DNA from: Clostridiales bacterium
GTDB lineage: Bacteria > Bacillota > Clostridia > Lachnospirales > WQUN01
Reading direction: 5' to 3'
Length of the DNA stretch: 40,305 nt
NCBI GenBank assembly: GCA_031269465.1
Contig: JAISZB010000065.1
Span: 1 to 40,305 of the forward strand
Part shown: positions 16,383 through 25,193 of the stretch, piece by piece
How the letters are laid out: each line of letters starts with the position of its first letter
How positions within the stretch are numbered: position 1 is the first letter of the stretch
The notes under the pieces: model-generated
Database searches by the model: none
The model's input: the letters and a program-made list of their open reading frames with translations, nothing else
What the model was told of the DNA's origin: nothing
Position numbers and translations under genes: made by a program

Positions 16383-17138
16383 TCAATGGTCTTGCTTGGA
16401 GTCATCGTCATTGTAGAAGGCGGGGAACTTCGCGGCAAACGCTTCGAGCGGGCGCAAGTCGCCGTGCTTTCCGCTTCCGTCGTCTATATGAACGCCTTTG
16501 TCGTTGTGGCAGTCGGAAGAGCCTCTTGAAGAAAGGGCGTCATCCCTGTAAAAGTCGCAGTGGATAAATGCAGAGTCCGAATGCTCTTTTTTCAGGGCAA
16601 ACCTTATATCAGGCCATAGTTTTTTAACTTCTTCAGGTCGCTCCGCCGACAATAGTATAAGCCGCTTTGCGGCTTCAGGCTTAAGATCCGAAGGAAGGAT
16701 TTTCAGCAGATCAAGCAGGATTGGAGGATCCGCTATTCTCCGAATCGCAAGCAGCTTGGAGTTCATGGAGCCGTTAAGCACGACATCCAATAAAATTCTT
16801 TGATCCGTCAACTTCGACATTGCCTCCAGCATAAGCATTCCGGATTCCGTCTTTGCGATACTCGCAAACGTTTCTTGGCTTTCAAGCTTCTTTAAAGCTT
16901 CAGCGCGAAGAGCTTCGCTGAATTTATATCGGCCTGCGGCTATTTCGGCAAGTTTTCTCTGGCTTTTTATTCTATGAAGCAACCTATACCTGGCTGCTTC
17001 ATCTTTTTTTGAGAAAAAAAAGATGAAAATGCTTCCGTATCTTTTTGAGCTAATGTAAATTGAAATAAACGCAAAGGAAAGAAAGACGGAAATAAAAAAT
17101 ATAGAAAAGGCTAAAGCTGCAACTAAGCTATAACTCAT
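16383..17138 (-). CDS. Membrane-anchored alpha-helical repeat protein, unknown function
   Basis: A 251-aa protein with one N-terminal membrane helix (about residues 4-28, LVAALAFSIFFISVFLSFAF), a basic stop-transfer segment, and then about 140 residues of short paired helices (RAEALKKLESQETFASIAK, QRILLDVVLNGSMNSKLLAI, PPILLDLLKILPSDL) resembling HEAT-like repeats. The last 50 residues are rich in His, Asp and Gly (SSDCHNDKGVHIDDGSGKHG), which could bind metal. GGAGGTTCTCTT precedes the ATG at 17138. I do not recognise a named family. It converges with the acetyltransferase, leaving 235 nt between the stops with only repeat scraps. Confidence 0.65.
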   Translation of the reverse strand: MSYSLVAALAFSIFFISVFLSFAFISIYISSKRYGSIFIFFFSKKDEAARYRLLHRIKSQRKLAEIAAGRYKFSEALRAEALKKLESQETFASIAKTESGMLMLEAMSKLTDQRILLDVVLNGSMNSKLLAIRRIADPPILLDLLKILPSDLKPEAAKRLILLSAERPEEVKKLWPDIRFALKKEHSDSAFIHCDFYRDDALSSRGSSDCHNDKGVHIDDGSGKHGDLRPLEAFAAKFPAFYNDDDSKQDH

Positions 17139-18095
17139 AAGAGAACCTCCGTTTGTAGCTTGCAGGAATCGTCAAGGAACTTTTTGCATTTAAGTTTTTG
17201 CTGAGAGTTGGATAACATTTAACAGCATGTCTTTTAAGAGCAGAGATATGCCCATACGGAGCTTTACGAATGGGCATTTTGGAGCCTGATTATTACATCG
17301 CCTCCAGTGCCGATTCCTTTGCAAGCTCGCTGTAGTCCGCACCTTCTTTGAGCGGCCTTAGAATGCAACTGCTTGCCCTAAATCGGCCTGCATTGTGAAT
17401 GCTGTTAATGGCATTATAAACCGCCTTTTTAAGATTATATCAGAATATCTTAAGCTGCACAACGAAAAAAGCATTTAAAAGCGCTTAAATCGCGGATTAT
17501 AATGATAATTAGCATTTTCCGAAAAATCAAAGCGCTCTAGCCCTATGGGCGACGACTGCGTGGAATTGCTGCCAGCATATCATCTTCAGAAATAAGTGAT
17601 GACAGGATTTAAGCTTGATTTGCTCTATTTGCTTGTGAAAATATCTTGACCATACAACTTCAAGCTTTATTGACCAAATGGCGCAATTGTGCTAATATAT
17701 GATTGAAAAATTCATGCGAATTCGGTTTAGTTGCAAGCAGCCATAGAATATATGCTTACGTTCAGTCAAAATGACTGGCTTTAGGACTGCATTATACCGA
17801 TTTGAAGTCAAATGCGCCTGTTTTGAGCTTGATTATACAGTGCGTAATGCCGATGCCGATATCGGCATTTCGCAACACTCAATGGATAATCAAGCCCCAA
17901 AAAAGAATCATTTGATGAAAACTGTTATGGCATAGTCCAGCCAAATCAGGGACATTCCAATGAACATCAGCATAATTAAGATGGATGCGTAAAAGCGCAG
18001 CAATGCTCGACAGTTTCTTCGATCACCGAAAAAGATCCCAAGCTCCTAAACCGAATTGAACGTTAAAAAGCACAGCCTGAATAAGGCGCGATAAA
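17139..18095. other. Long intergenic stretch with repeats and a possible gene remnant
   Basis: Nearly 1 kb without a complete gene. A minus-strand open stretch of about 43 codons (17293-17430, including AVYNAINSIHNAGRFRASS and ending SALEAM-stop) has no start and may be the tail of a lost gene. A partial palindromic repeat lies near 17265-17300 and a full one at 17793-17934. No tRNA or rRNA seen. Confidence 0.4.
17793..17934. repeat. Palindromic repeat copy E (near full length)
   Basis: Starts TATACCGATTTGAAG, then GTTTTGAGCTTGATTATACA, the perfect centre GCCGATATCGGC, CACTCAATGGATAATCAAG, CCCCAAAAAAGAATCATTTG, and ends GATGAAAACTGTTAT. One of the clearest full copies. Confidence 0.8.
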
Positions 18096-18228
18096 TATAC
18101 TGATTGTCATAGAAAACTGCCTTTTTTGGAGCTTGATTATACAGCGAGTGCGATTGATATCTGCTGTTCGCACCATTCGGTGGACAGTCAAGCTCCAAAA
18201 AGGAACATTTTGTAAGAAAATCGGTATA
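18096..18228. repeat. Palindromic repeat copy F
   Basis: Starts TATACTGATTGTCAT, contains TTTTTTGGAGCTTGATTATA, ACAGCGAGTGCGA and CAAGCTCCAAAAAGGAAC, and ends AAAATCGGTATA exactly where the IscB-associated left-end hairpin begins. Confidence 0.8.
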
Positions 18229-18284
18229 GTCAATCACCCCATAGCTAAAGCTAGGGGCTTGCAATTGCAAGCCTTGATTGACTA
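18228..18284 (+). repeat. Left-end hairpin cluster of the IscB element
   Basis: An outer stem AGTCAATCA/TGATTGACT (18228-18236 with 18276-18284) encloses CCCCATAGCTAAAGCTAGGGG and the perfect palindrome GCTTGCAATTGCAAGC (18258-18273). TAGCTAAAGCTA hairpins of this kind are typical ends of IS200/IS605-class elements, the group from which IscB derives. Confidence 0.55.
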
Positions 18285-18500
18285 ACCTAAGTCTCTGTAG
18301 AGAGACTGCGCTGTCCAAGAACATCCTATAGGCGCTCCGGGGCGCCTGCTCCAGCTCCGGACTCTGTGGTTTGCGGCTGAACAGTCTTGATGGTTAGAGT
18401 CAGCGCTGCAGACGTATAAAACCTTGGAACAGCATTGGCGAAGGGTAGCCGGCCCTAGAAATGGGGAGTTATTCGCGAATAGCGCAGAAAGGCGAAAAGC
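18281..18500 (+). ncRNA. omega RNA (HEARO) of IscB
   Basis: Directly upstream of the IscB start is the HEARO-type scaffold: a closing stem near GACTAACC...GGTTAGAGTC, a GC-rich arm GGCGCTCCGGGGCGCC, and the conserved 3' block AAACCTTGGAACAGC, GGCGAAGGGTAGCCGGCCC, AATGGGGAGTTATTCGC. In living systems this RNA guides the IscB nuclease, with the guide just 5' of the scaffold. Here the gene it serves is broken, so the RNA is probably a relic. Identification is by recalled consensus, position and fold; ends are approximate. Confidence 0.7.
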
Positions 18501-19191
18501 ATGGCTTATGTTTTGGATAAGGACGGAAAGCCTATGATGCCGACGAAGCGCCGTGGGAAGGCAAAGAATTTGTTGAGGGATGGCAAGGCTAGGGTTCCAA
18601 AACTTGAGCTTTTTACGATCCAGTTGCTGTACGACAGCACGGAATATACGCAACCGATAAGCCTGGGAGTAGATGCGGGAAACAAGACGATAGGGATTTC
18701 AGCGGCTACGGAGAAAAAAGAGCTGTACGCCGCTGAGGTGAAGCTGAGAACCGGCATAGTGGACTTGCTCTCAACGAGAAGAGCTTTCAGGAGTTGAAGG
18801 CGCAGCTGAATAGCGCCCTATCGCAAGGCGCATAGGAAGACAATATGCTGCAAACCTCGCTACAGCAATCGCATCCACTCGAAGCATAAAGGTTGGCTTG
18901 CTCCGTCTATAGAAAACTAGATTCAAACCCATATCAAAACGGTGGAAAAGGTACATAAGGTATTGCCAATAACGAAATAGTTGTAGAGGTTGCCGCATTT
19001 GACATACAGAAAAACAAAAATCCCGACATATCTGGAAAGGATTTTCAGCAAAGCGATCAGATGGGATTTTGGAATGCGGGGGAATACGTTTTATTCCGTG
19101 ACGGACATGTGTGCCGCGGACGGAAAGGCTGCAAAAATCATATATTGAGCATCCACCGCATAGAAACCCGAAGAATGGGAGGCGATGCTCC
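18501..19191 (+). pseudogene. iscB: IscB RNA-guided nuclease, degraded and truncated
   Basis: IscB is the OMEGA-system nuclease ancestral to Cas9. The start is intact: MAYVLDKDGKPMMPTKRRGK (the PLMP domain), KARVPKLELFTIQLLY, and RuvC-I GVDAGNKTIG. The frame then meets TGA at 18795-18797, a second TGA, a TAG and finally a one-base frame change near 18975. The translation still reads SKHKGWLAPSIEN, then VVEVAAFDIQKNKNPDISGK (RuvC-II), GEYVLFRDGHVCR and IHRIETRRMGGDAP (start of the HNH domain). It ends abruptly at palindromic repeat copy G. About 230 of the usual 400-500 codons remain; RuvC-III and the C-terminal target-recognition part are gone. Confidence 0.85.
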
Positions 19192-19319
19192 TATACCGCT
19201 TTTCATCAAATGTTCCTTTTTTTGTTGACTGTCCATTGAGTGTCGCGACTGATATCGGCATTTTGCACTCGCTGTATAATCAACAAAAAAAGGCAGTTTA
19301 GTACGAAAATACATTTTAT
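19192..19319. repeat. Palindromic repeat copy G
   Basis: Starts TATACCGCTTTTCATCAAAT, GTTCCTTTTTTTGTTGACTG, then GATATCGGCATTTTGCACTC, GCTGTATAATCAAC, AAAAAAAGGCAG and ends GAAAATACATTTTA. Its left edge marks the point where the IscB reading stops. Confidence 0.75.
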
Positions 19320-19401
19320 GGACATTTGTCCATGCCTCAAATACACAAATGACTTAATATTTTCACCCTTGGCGGTGAAGCGCAGCGTCATAGGGGTTTA
19401 T

Positions 19402-19605
19402 ATGAAAAGCAGTATATCTTTCGGGGATGGCAAAAAGACGGACAAAGCGGTCAAGGATCTTAGCGATGCTCTGAATTTCATAAGCCTTGTCAGTGAGGAC
19501 GGCTTGATGAAAGGCGAGGGGAAACTTGACATCTACAATAATGCAGCTTTGCGGAAGGACTTGATTGGAGTGATAGAGTCTTATAATTGGAATTGCCATA
19601 GCTGA
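19402..19605 (+). CDS. Small hypothetical protein (67 aa)
   Basis: Begins ATG at 19402 with AGGGG five nt upstream and stops 11 nt before a strong rightward terminator, which argues for real expression. Sequence is soluble-looking and mixed-charge (MKSSISFGDGKKTDKAVKDL, DALNFISLVSEDGLMKGEGK, ending SYNWNCHS). I recognise no family. It converges with xylulokinase. The first codons resemble the end of a palindromic repeat (GAAAAGCAGTATA), so the start may lie in repeat-derived sequence. Confidence 0.4.
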   Translation: MKSSISFGDGKKTDKAVKDLSDALNFISLVSEDGLMKGEGKLDIYNNAALRKDLIGVIESYNWNCHS

Positions 19606-19616
19606 AGGCTTCTTGC

Positions 19617-19664
19617 AGAGAGGGAAAGCGGCGCGTTGCCCGGCGCTTTCCCTCTCTTGTTTTT
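19617..19664 (+). terminator. Rho-independent terminator
   Basis: AGAGAGGGAAAGCG (19617-19630) pairs with CGCTTTCCCTCTCT (19644-19657), followed by TTGTTTTT. The T tract is on the rightward side only, so it ends the small gene at 19402-19605. Confidence 0.85.
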
Positions 19665-19673
19665 AACCTTGAA

Positions 19674-21197
19674 CTAAAGTGAAGCCAGGGTTTTAAAATC
19701 ATCTTTCAAGCTGAGATACAGCTTTTTGTAAAGCTGGTAATAAGGTTCGTAGCTCTCATTTGCTGTTTTGTCGGGTTCAAGGACTACATCTTTGCGGATG
19801 GCAATTCCGCAGGCTTCTTCAATAGAGCTGTACACCCCTGCGGCTACTCCCGCCAAAAGGGCGACGCCAAGCGCGGGGCCTTCATCGGAATCCAGAATGC
19901 TTACCGGGCAGCCGTAGAGATCAGCCAGCATCTGACGCCAGAGCTTGCTTCGCCCGCCGCCTCCGGTAACCAGCATGTCGCTGATTTCAACTCCCATCTC
20001 ACGGAAGACGTCCACGCATTCGCGCTGAGAGTAAGCCACGCCTTCAAGAACTGCGCGAATTAGGTTTTCTCTGCCATGCTTTGCTGAAAGTCCGAAAAAT
20101 ACTCCTCTGCAGTATGGATCTGGATGCGGGCTTCTTTCACCCATCAGATAAGGCAGGTATAGGAGCCTGTCGGCTCCGATTGGAGCGGATGCGGCAAGGG
20201 CGTCCATTACCTTGTATGGATCGACGCCTTCTCTCTCTGCTTGAGCTATTTCGGGGGCGCAAACCGTGTTGCGAAGCCACTGGAGCGAAAGTCCTGCGCC
20301 TTGAGTGCAACTCATGAGAGTCCACTTGCCTGGAACTGATGCGCATAATGTGTGGACGCGCCCCTGCATGTCTATGGAAACCTTGTCAGATACCGCATAA
20401 ACTACTGCTGATGAGCCAAGGGAAGTAAAAGCCTTTGATTCGCTTACGACGCCGGTTCCGACTGCGGCGGCGGGATTGTCGCCGGCTCCTCCGACCACTA
20501 TCGTGCCTTTCGCCAAGCCTGTTTCTAGTGAAGCCTTGCGGCTTACTTTTCCCGTGATGTCGACAGATTCATGCATGCTGCCAAGCATGCTTCTGCTTAT
20601 ATGAAGCTTCTCTAAGATTTCCGGAGACCAGTCGCGGGCTGGTATGTCCATAAGCTGCATGCCTGCGGCGTCGCTGACTTCAGTCGCAAACTCATTCGTA
20701 AGCATGTAGCGGATATAGTCCTTTGGCAAAAGGATGTGTTCGCACCTGGCATAGATCTCAGGCTCGTTGTTTTGAACCCAAAGGATTTTCGCCGCGGTGA
20801 ATCCAGTCATGGGAGGATTCGCCGTTATTTCGATGACTCTTTTTTCACCTACCAGGCGGTTTATCTGATCCGCTTCGGAAGCAGTGCGTTGATCGCACCA
20901 AATGATGGAAGGCCTAAGCACGTTTCCGTCTTTATCCAGCATTACAAGACCATGCATCTGGCCGGACAAGCCAATTCCTGCAATTTCTTCCGGCTTGGCG
21001 CCGCTTTTCGCCATTACAGCTTTAGTTCCCTCAACCGTCGCATTCCACCAATCCAGAGGATCCTGCTCCGCCCAGCCATTACGGGGCTGGTAAAGCGGAT
21101 ATTCGATGGTTTTCGCGCAGATGCGCTTCGCGCCTGAATCATATAGGGCAACTTTGGTTCCCGATGTGCCGATATCAATGCCCAGCAAATATTTCAT
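19674..21197 (-). CDS. xylB: Xylulokinase
   Basis: Phosphorylates D-xylulose to xylulose-5-phosphate in the cytoplasm. A 507-aa FGGY-family carbohydrate kinase. The N-terminal phosphate-binding motif LLGIDIGTSGTKVALYD, the xylulokinase substrate motif SGQMHGLVMLD, ILLPKDYIRYMLT, and the C-terminal ATP domain GAGDNPAAAVGTG, SLGSSAVVYAVSD and VTGGGGRSKLWRQMLAD are all visible. SGQMHG favours xylulose over glycerol or gluconate as substrate. The ATG at 21197 (MKYLLGIDIG) is used, with GAAGAGGCG upstream; the longer frame to 21293 has no support. No other pentose genes are adjacent, so it stands alone between repeat-rich gaps. Confidence 0.92.
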   Translation of the reverse strand: MKYLLGIDIGTSGTKVALYDSGAKRICAKTIEYPLYQPRNGWAEQDPLDWWNATVEGTKAVMAKSGAKPEEIAGIGLSGQMHGLVMLDKDGNVLRPSIIWCDQRTASEADQINRLVGEKRVIEITANPPMTGFTAAKILWVQNNEPEIYARCEHILLPKDYIRYMLTNEFATEVSDAAGMQLMDIPARDWSPEILEKLHISRSMLGSMHESVDITGKVSRKASLETGLAKGTIVVGGAGDNPAAAVGTGVVSESKAFTSLGSSAVVYAVSDKVSIDMQGRVHTLCASVPGKWTLMSCTQGAGLSLQWLRNTVCAPEIAQAEREGVDPYKVMDALAASAPIGADRLLYLPYLMGERSPHPDPYCRGVFFGLSAKHGRENLIRAVLEGVAYSQRECVDVFREMGVEISDMLVTGGGGRSKLWRQMLADLYGCPVSILDSDEGPALGVALLAGVAAGVYSSIEEACGIAIRKDVVLEPDKTANESYEPYYQLYKKLYLSLKDDFKTLASL

Positions 21198-21507
21198 AGT
21201 CCACGCCTCTTCAACTTTGATTTGCGTTAATAATGCATGTTTTCGCTCAAGCGCCTTTTTGCAGATGCGAAATAATCCAACATCGCTGTTCAATACGCTT
21301 TGCTCTACTATAAATTACTCCATGTTAGTTCATTTGTCAATATATACTGACATGCAGTCAAATGCGTTTAGCGGCTAAATGAACCGGAGGTCAGTTCAAA
21401 CTCAATCCGCATTAGAATCAAGATCTTATCCAAATAAAAGAAACTCCTTGAATTTAATATTCTAAAAATGCAAATGCCCAGAAATGAACGCTGAATGAGG
21501 ATAAGCC

Positions 21508-21606
21508 ACTGATTTGCATTGAAAAGTTCCTATTTGGAGCTTTATATTGGCATCAATGTGCAATTAATCTCCAAAAAAGGTGCATTTGACTTCAAATAGT
21601 CATATA
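21508..21606. repeat. Palindromic repeat copy H (short form)
   Basis: CTGATTTGCATTGAAAAGTT, CCTATTTGGAGCTT, then AATCTCCAAAAAAGGTGCAT, TTGACTTCAAATAGTCATAT. Lacks the central hairpin. Confidence 0.6.
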
Positions 21607-22025
21607 AGAGGCAATCTCTTATAGTAATATATGGAATAATTTGTCTGAACAATCAAATGGAAACGTGAAAACATGAGGGAATTAATTATAAGGGGAATTT
21701 TAGGCGGGATTGAGTCCATCTCGCTTTGAATTGACATTAGAGATAGCCTCTTGAATAACAGGAGGCCATGATTGCAAAAATATTTACTAATTCTCTAAAA
21801 TAGGATAAAATACATATAGGCGCTAAATTGGGCTTATAATGAAAGAATTAACGGAACGCCCGCCATTGTGGAGGATATAATTATTTAATATAATGGTATG
21901 GGATCCCTTTAGGCTTAAGGCAGGATCAAGGACTATACCTGGTTCATTGCCTCATATTGGCATCAGACACTCATTTCGGTTGCATTAAGCATCCGGCGAA
22001 AAAAGCGCCGATGAAAGCTTCTGGT

Positions 22026-22157
22026 TATACTGATTTTCGTACTAAATTACCTTTTTTGAAGCTTGATTATACAGCGAGTGCAAAATGCCGATATCAATCG
22101 CACCACTCAATGGACAGTCATACTCCAAAAAAGGAACATTTGATAAAAATCGGTATA
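22026..22157. repeat. Palindromic repeat copy I
   Basis: Starts TATACTGATTTTCGTAC, contains TTTTTTGAAGCTTGATTATA, ACAGCGAGTGCAAAATGCCG, CGCACCACTCAATGGACAG and CTCCAAAAAAGGAACATTTG, and ends AAAAATCGGTATA. Near full length. Confidence 0.8.
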
Positions 22158-22576
22158 GCTCGCCCCGCTAGAAAAAAGCCTGGATATACTAATAAGCGCA
22201 GTCTCAACAGCCTGAAAAGCATGGCGGGAGAAGCACGAAACAATGGATGGGAACCCCGTATTTGACGATGACTTCATTTGCTGATATTCTTAAATGCGCG
22301 CGCCAAAAGACGCATCCTAAATCCATGAAAAATGAAAATGGAGAACAGATAATTTCTGCTCGCGCAGTTTAAAATATCAGAGCCTGGGGGAAGTGAATAT
22401 GTCCCTTAAGGCTTGAGCCATAATTTTTTTCACAAGACGATGAATGCCGGACGTCGCAAGATATATCCTCCTGAATATATTTAGTAGATGTGCAGTTTGG
22501 AATGCTGTATCAAAAGATGCAAACATATGCGAGTATATTCTGTGAACTTTCCAAGTTTTTACTCTTCTACTAAGTT

Positions 22577-22642
22577 TTACTGATTTGCATGAGGAATTCC
22601 TTTTTAGACGAAAAAGGTATATATGACTGCAAATCGATATAT
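22577..22642. repeat. Palindromic repeat, short hairpin at kinase 1
   Basis: TACTGATTTGCATGAGGAAT, TCCTTTTT, then AAAAAGGTATATATGACTGC and AAATCGATATA. It is the terminal arms of the family with the middle removed, about 55 nt before the likely start of the first kinase-like gene. It could supply promoter or leader sequence. Confidence 0.6.
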
Positions 22643-22696
22643 CAGGCGGTTTATTCGCAGGCCGAGCAAAGAAACCGGAAGAAAGCAGGTATATTG

Positions 22697-24715
22697 ATGC
22701 AAGTATATCATATTTGCAAAAACTGTTTCCAAGTGATAGGAACAGCTGAAGTCTGCCCGCTATGCGGTTGGGTCCAGGCAACTCTTCCTGAGCAGGCTTT
22801 CAGGCTTTATCCTGGCGCCGAGATAAACAGCAGATACGTTATTGGGAGGCTAATAGAAGCCGGAAGCTTCAACGCGCTTTACAAGGCATTTGACACCAAG
22901 CTTAATAGGCTAGTAGCGGTAAAGGAGTTTTATTCTGTTTCCCTCAATGTCAGGACTCCTGGCGAAAAAAAAGTTTCTCTCTATTCCTCTGGACAGCAGG
23001 AGCTGCTTCAGGAGCAGATCCGTAGGTTCATGGCTGAGGCTCAAGCAATTTCCCGATTGGGGAAGCATCCCAACTTCTTTGAAGTCTATGAAGTTTTAGA
23101 AGAAAACAACACCGCTTATTCAGTCCAGGAATATGTCGAATGGGAGCTGCTGAGCAAGCTCTTGGCTGTAAGCGGCGGAAGGATTGAGCCGGCAAGGGCT
23201 CTTAACTTAATAGACGAGGTTATCGAAGGAGTTCATGCGCTTCATTCCATGAATATCGTGCATAAGGACATTCAACTAGACAGCATAGCCGTGACTGAAG
23301 AAGGGAAAGTCAAGATAATTGGAATAGAATCAGCCGCATTTTTGGATCCGGGATCGCATAAGAGCCTTAAAAACGTACTGACAGCGGGATTCTCGGCTCC
23401 AGAACTTTACTCCATAGATCTGGAAAAAGGCTTTTGGACGGACTACTATAGCATTGGGGCTTTAATGTATAAATTGACAACAGGCGTCACCCCGCCCGAG
23501 GCGGTGGAGAGAATGTCAAAGGATGCTCTTGAGAAGCCGTCTTTTATGGCTGAAGGAATTCCAATTAAAATGGATAGGGCTATCGTCAAGGCGATGGCGC
23601 TTCGTCCCGAGTTCAGATTCCGCAGCGGCCAGCATCTATTAGACGCCCTTCATGGAGTCAGATCGGTCAATTATCCCAGAAGCGCGCTGCCGAGCAAAAA
23701 ACTGAGCAAGAAACTGAATAAGGTGGCGCTTGTCGCTTGCCTTCTTGCGCTTGCATGCGCTGTAAGCGCGATGATCTACTCCTTTGCCGCTGATGCTTCT
23801 AGAACCTTCGCTTCAGCAGACAGAATGCAGGAAGTGGTTTTTTGGATTCCTGAATCAGACTTAGCCAATCCAGTTAAGACTGAAGCATTTGAAAGCCTTC
23901 TTGCTTATTTTTCCGAAAGCAGCCCCGACATCGAGATAATTCTTGAAGCCGTAGCGGAGGATGGCTACCTGTCGAGGCTGGATGCTGCCTCATCAGCCAA
24001 TGATGCTCCCGGCATGTTTTACTCCGATTACATAAACAGCTCTAAAATCAAACGCGCCGATTTGTCTCCTGTAGCGGAGGTATTGGATTTGAATGAATAC
24101 TGGTTCCTTGAGTCACGCATCAAGGAGACTGAAGGGCAGAGCATACCATTAGGATTTGAAGCAGTTGTTGCATATGTGAACCTTGAGGCTTATGAAGGAT
24201 TGGAAGGAGAATCCTATCCTGATTCATTGACAATGAGTTCCATAAAAGGAAATGTAAATGTAACTGTAGATAAATCCTGCTTCAATAGCTTTATTGAATT
24301 CTATACGAATAAGAATCTGACGATTTTAGAAAGCCTGGCTGAAGATCCGCCATGGCGTTGCCTGATTGCTACCAGCAGCCGATACCGTGCCGTGCAAGAG
24401 ATCCTAATAGAAGGATATACAGTTATACCCTTTTTCAAAGATAGCATATCTGCGAGGACGATCTCAATGGGCGCTTTTTCAGACAGCATTTCGGTTAGCG
24501 GCCGGATAGATAAGGAAAAGCAGAGCGCAGCGGCGAAATTCGTTGCATTCCTTCTGGGCGAGCATGCTCAGAGCGTGCTTTATGTCCAAAACCAAGACGC
24601 CCTGCCTCTGAGCAGGAGCATGTTCAGAGCCTTTGTCGGAACAAACTCGGAGCTTGCTTTTTTGGAGGAATACATAGACAATATGGAAATGAAGGTAGGC
24701 ACTTTGAGCCGGTGA
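22697..24715 (+). CDS. Membrane pseudokinase with zinc ribbon and solute-binding-like outer domain
   Basis: About 672 aa from the ATG at 22697; the longer frame from 22589 is translated repeat sequence. Order: N-terminal zinc ribbon (CKNC...CPLCGW, residues 5-25), Hanks-type kinase fold (about 45-325), basic linker, membrane helix (about 341-363, VALVACLLALACAVSAMIYS), then an outside domain of about 300 residues resembling a family-1 ABC solute-binding protein (EVVFWIPESDLANP; IPLGFEAVVAYVN). The ATP-binding Lys is kept (VAVKEFY) and the HRD Asp is kept (HKD), but the metal-binding Asn is Ser (HKDIQLDSIAV) and DFG is IGIES, so the Mg-binding Asp is absent. Catalysis is doubtful; a ligand-sensing scaffold or ATP-bound switch is an inference. 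Confidence 0.8.
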   Translation: MQVYHICKNCFQVIGTAEVCPLCGWVQATLPEQAFRLYPGAEINSRYVIGRLIEAGSFNALYKAFDTKLNRLVAVKEFYSVSLNVRTPGEKKVSLYSSGQQELLQEQIRRFMAEAQAISRLGKHPNFFEVYEVLEENNTAYSVQEYVEWELLSKLLAVSGGRIEPARALNLIDEVIEGVHALHSMNIVHKDIQLDSIAVTEEGKVKIIGIESAAFLDPGSHKSLKNVLTAGFSAPELYSIDLEKGFWTDYYSIGALMYKLTTGVTPPEAVERMSKDALEKPSFMAEGIPIKMDRAIVKAMALRPEFRFRSGQHLLDALHGVRSVNYPRSALPSKKLSKKLNKVALVACLLALACAVSAMIYSFAADASRTFASADRMQEVVFWIPESDLANPVKTEAFESLLAYFSESSPDIEIILEAVAEDGYLSRLDAASSANDAPGMFYSDYINSSKIKRADLSPVAEVLDLNEYWFLESRIKETEGQSIPLGFEAVVAYVNLEAYEGLEGESYPDSLTMSSIKGNVNVTVDKSCFNSFIEFYTNKNLTILESLAEDPPWRCLIATSSRYRAVQEILIEGYTVIPFFKDSISARTISMGAFSDSISVSGRIDKEKQSAAAKFVAFLLGEHAQSVLYVQNQDALPLSRSMFRAFVGTNSELAFLEEYIDNMEMKVGTLSR

Positions 24716-24733
24716 GCCGCGTTTGAAATAGTA

Positions 24734-24779
24734 CCGTCGCAATCCCGCAAACTATTGATGGGATTGCGACGGGGGTTTT
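24734..24779 (+). terminator. Rho-independent terminator after kinase 1
   Basis: CCGTCGCAATCCC pairs with GGGATTGCGACGG across a 13-nt loop and is followed by GGGTTTTA, 18 nt past the stop of the kinase-like gene. Confidence 0.85.
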
Positions 24780-24951
24780 AGCCTTGGCTTTTTATATATT
24801 TTCTCAGCATATCTTCGCTGGCGCTGCCTGCGGAGCAAATAAAATATACATAAGCCACAAAGGCATTCTCTTGCAGGAAGTATTTTTCAGGAAGGTTACT
24901 TGGCCCATCCATATATGGAAAGCAGTACATCTTTTTATGTTCTCTCTTAAT
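24778..24951 (-). pseudogene. Possible IS200/IS605 TnpA C-terminal remnant
   Basis: An open minus-strand stretch ends VAYVYFICSAGSASEDMLRK YIKSQG and a TAA. The pattern YF-x-x-S-x-G-x-x-x-E-x-[ML]-x-x-YI-x-x-Q is how the HUH transposase of IS200-type elements ends. The N-terminal HUH motif and catalytic Tyr region are not present; palindromic repeat copy J lies where they should be. A TAGCTAAAGC-type hairpin at 25266-25302 is at the right distance to be the lost left end. Tentative, based on pattern only. Confidence 0.35.
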
Positions 24952-24963
24952 CGGATGTCGTGA

Positions 24964-25193
24964 TATACCGATTTTTATAATTGCTCCTTTTTTAGAGCTT
25001 GATTATCCACTGGAAGGTACGAAATGGCGATATCGGAATTTCGCTCTAGTGCTGTCGCTCTTAATTGAGTGACATGCTTTTAGCCTGTAAAATGCTTAAG
25101 TATAGCCAAATAGGACTGCAGCGCATTTAAGACTGTCTGCACTAGCTGTATAAACAAACTCCCAAAAGGCAGTTTTCAATGAAAATCAGTATA
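24964..25193. repeat. Palindromic repeat copy J (expanded to about 230 bp)
   Basis: Outer ends are typical: TATACCGATTTTTATAATTG, TTTTTTAGAGCTTGATTATC at the left, and CTCCCAAAAGGCAGTTTTC with GAAAATCAGTATA at the right. The middle carries roughly 95 extra bases (about 25055-25150) not found in other copies. Confidence 0.65.

Larger units (their letters stand above)
21198..22576. other. 1.4-kb intergenic stretch with two palindromic repeats
   Basis: No convincing gene on either strand between xylB and the first kinase, which are divergent. Repeat copies lie at 21508-21606 and 22026-22157. The rest is AT-rich with frequent stops. No tRNA seen. Promoters of both genes must lie here, but none is clear enough to call. 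Confidence 0.5.
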
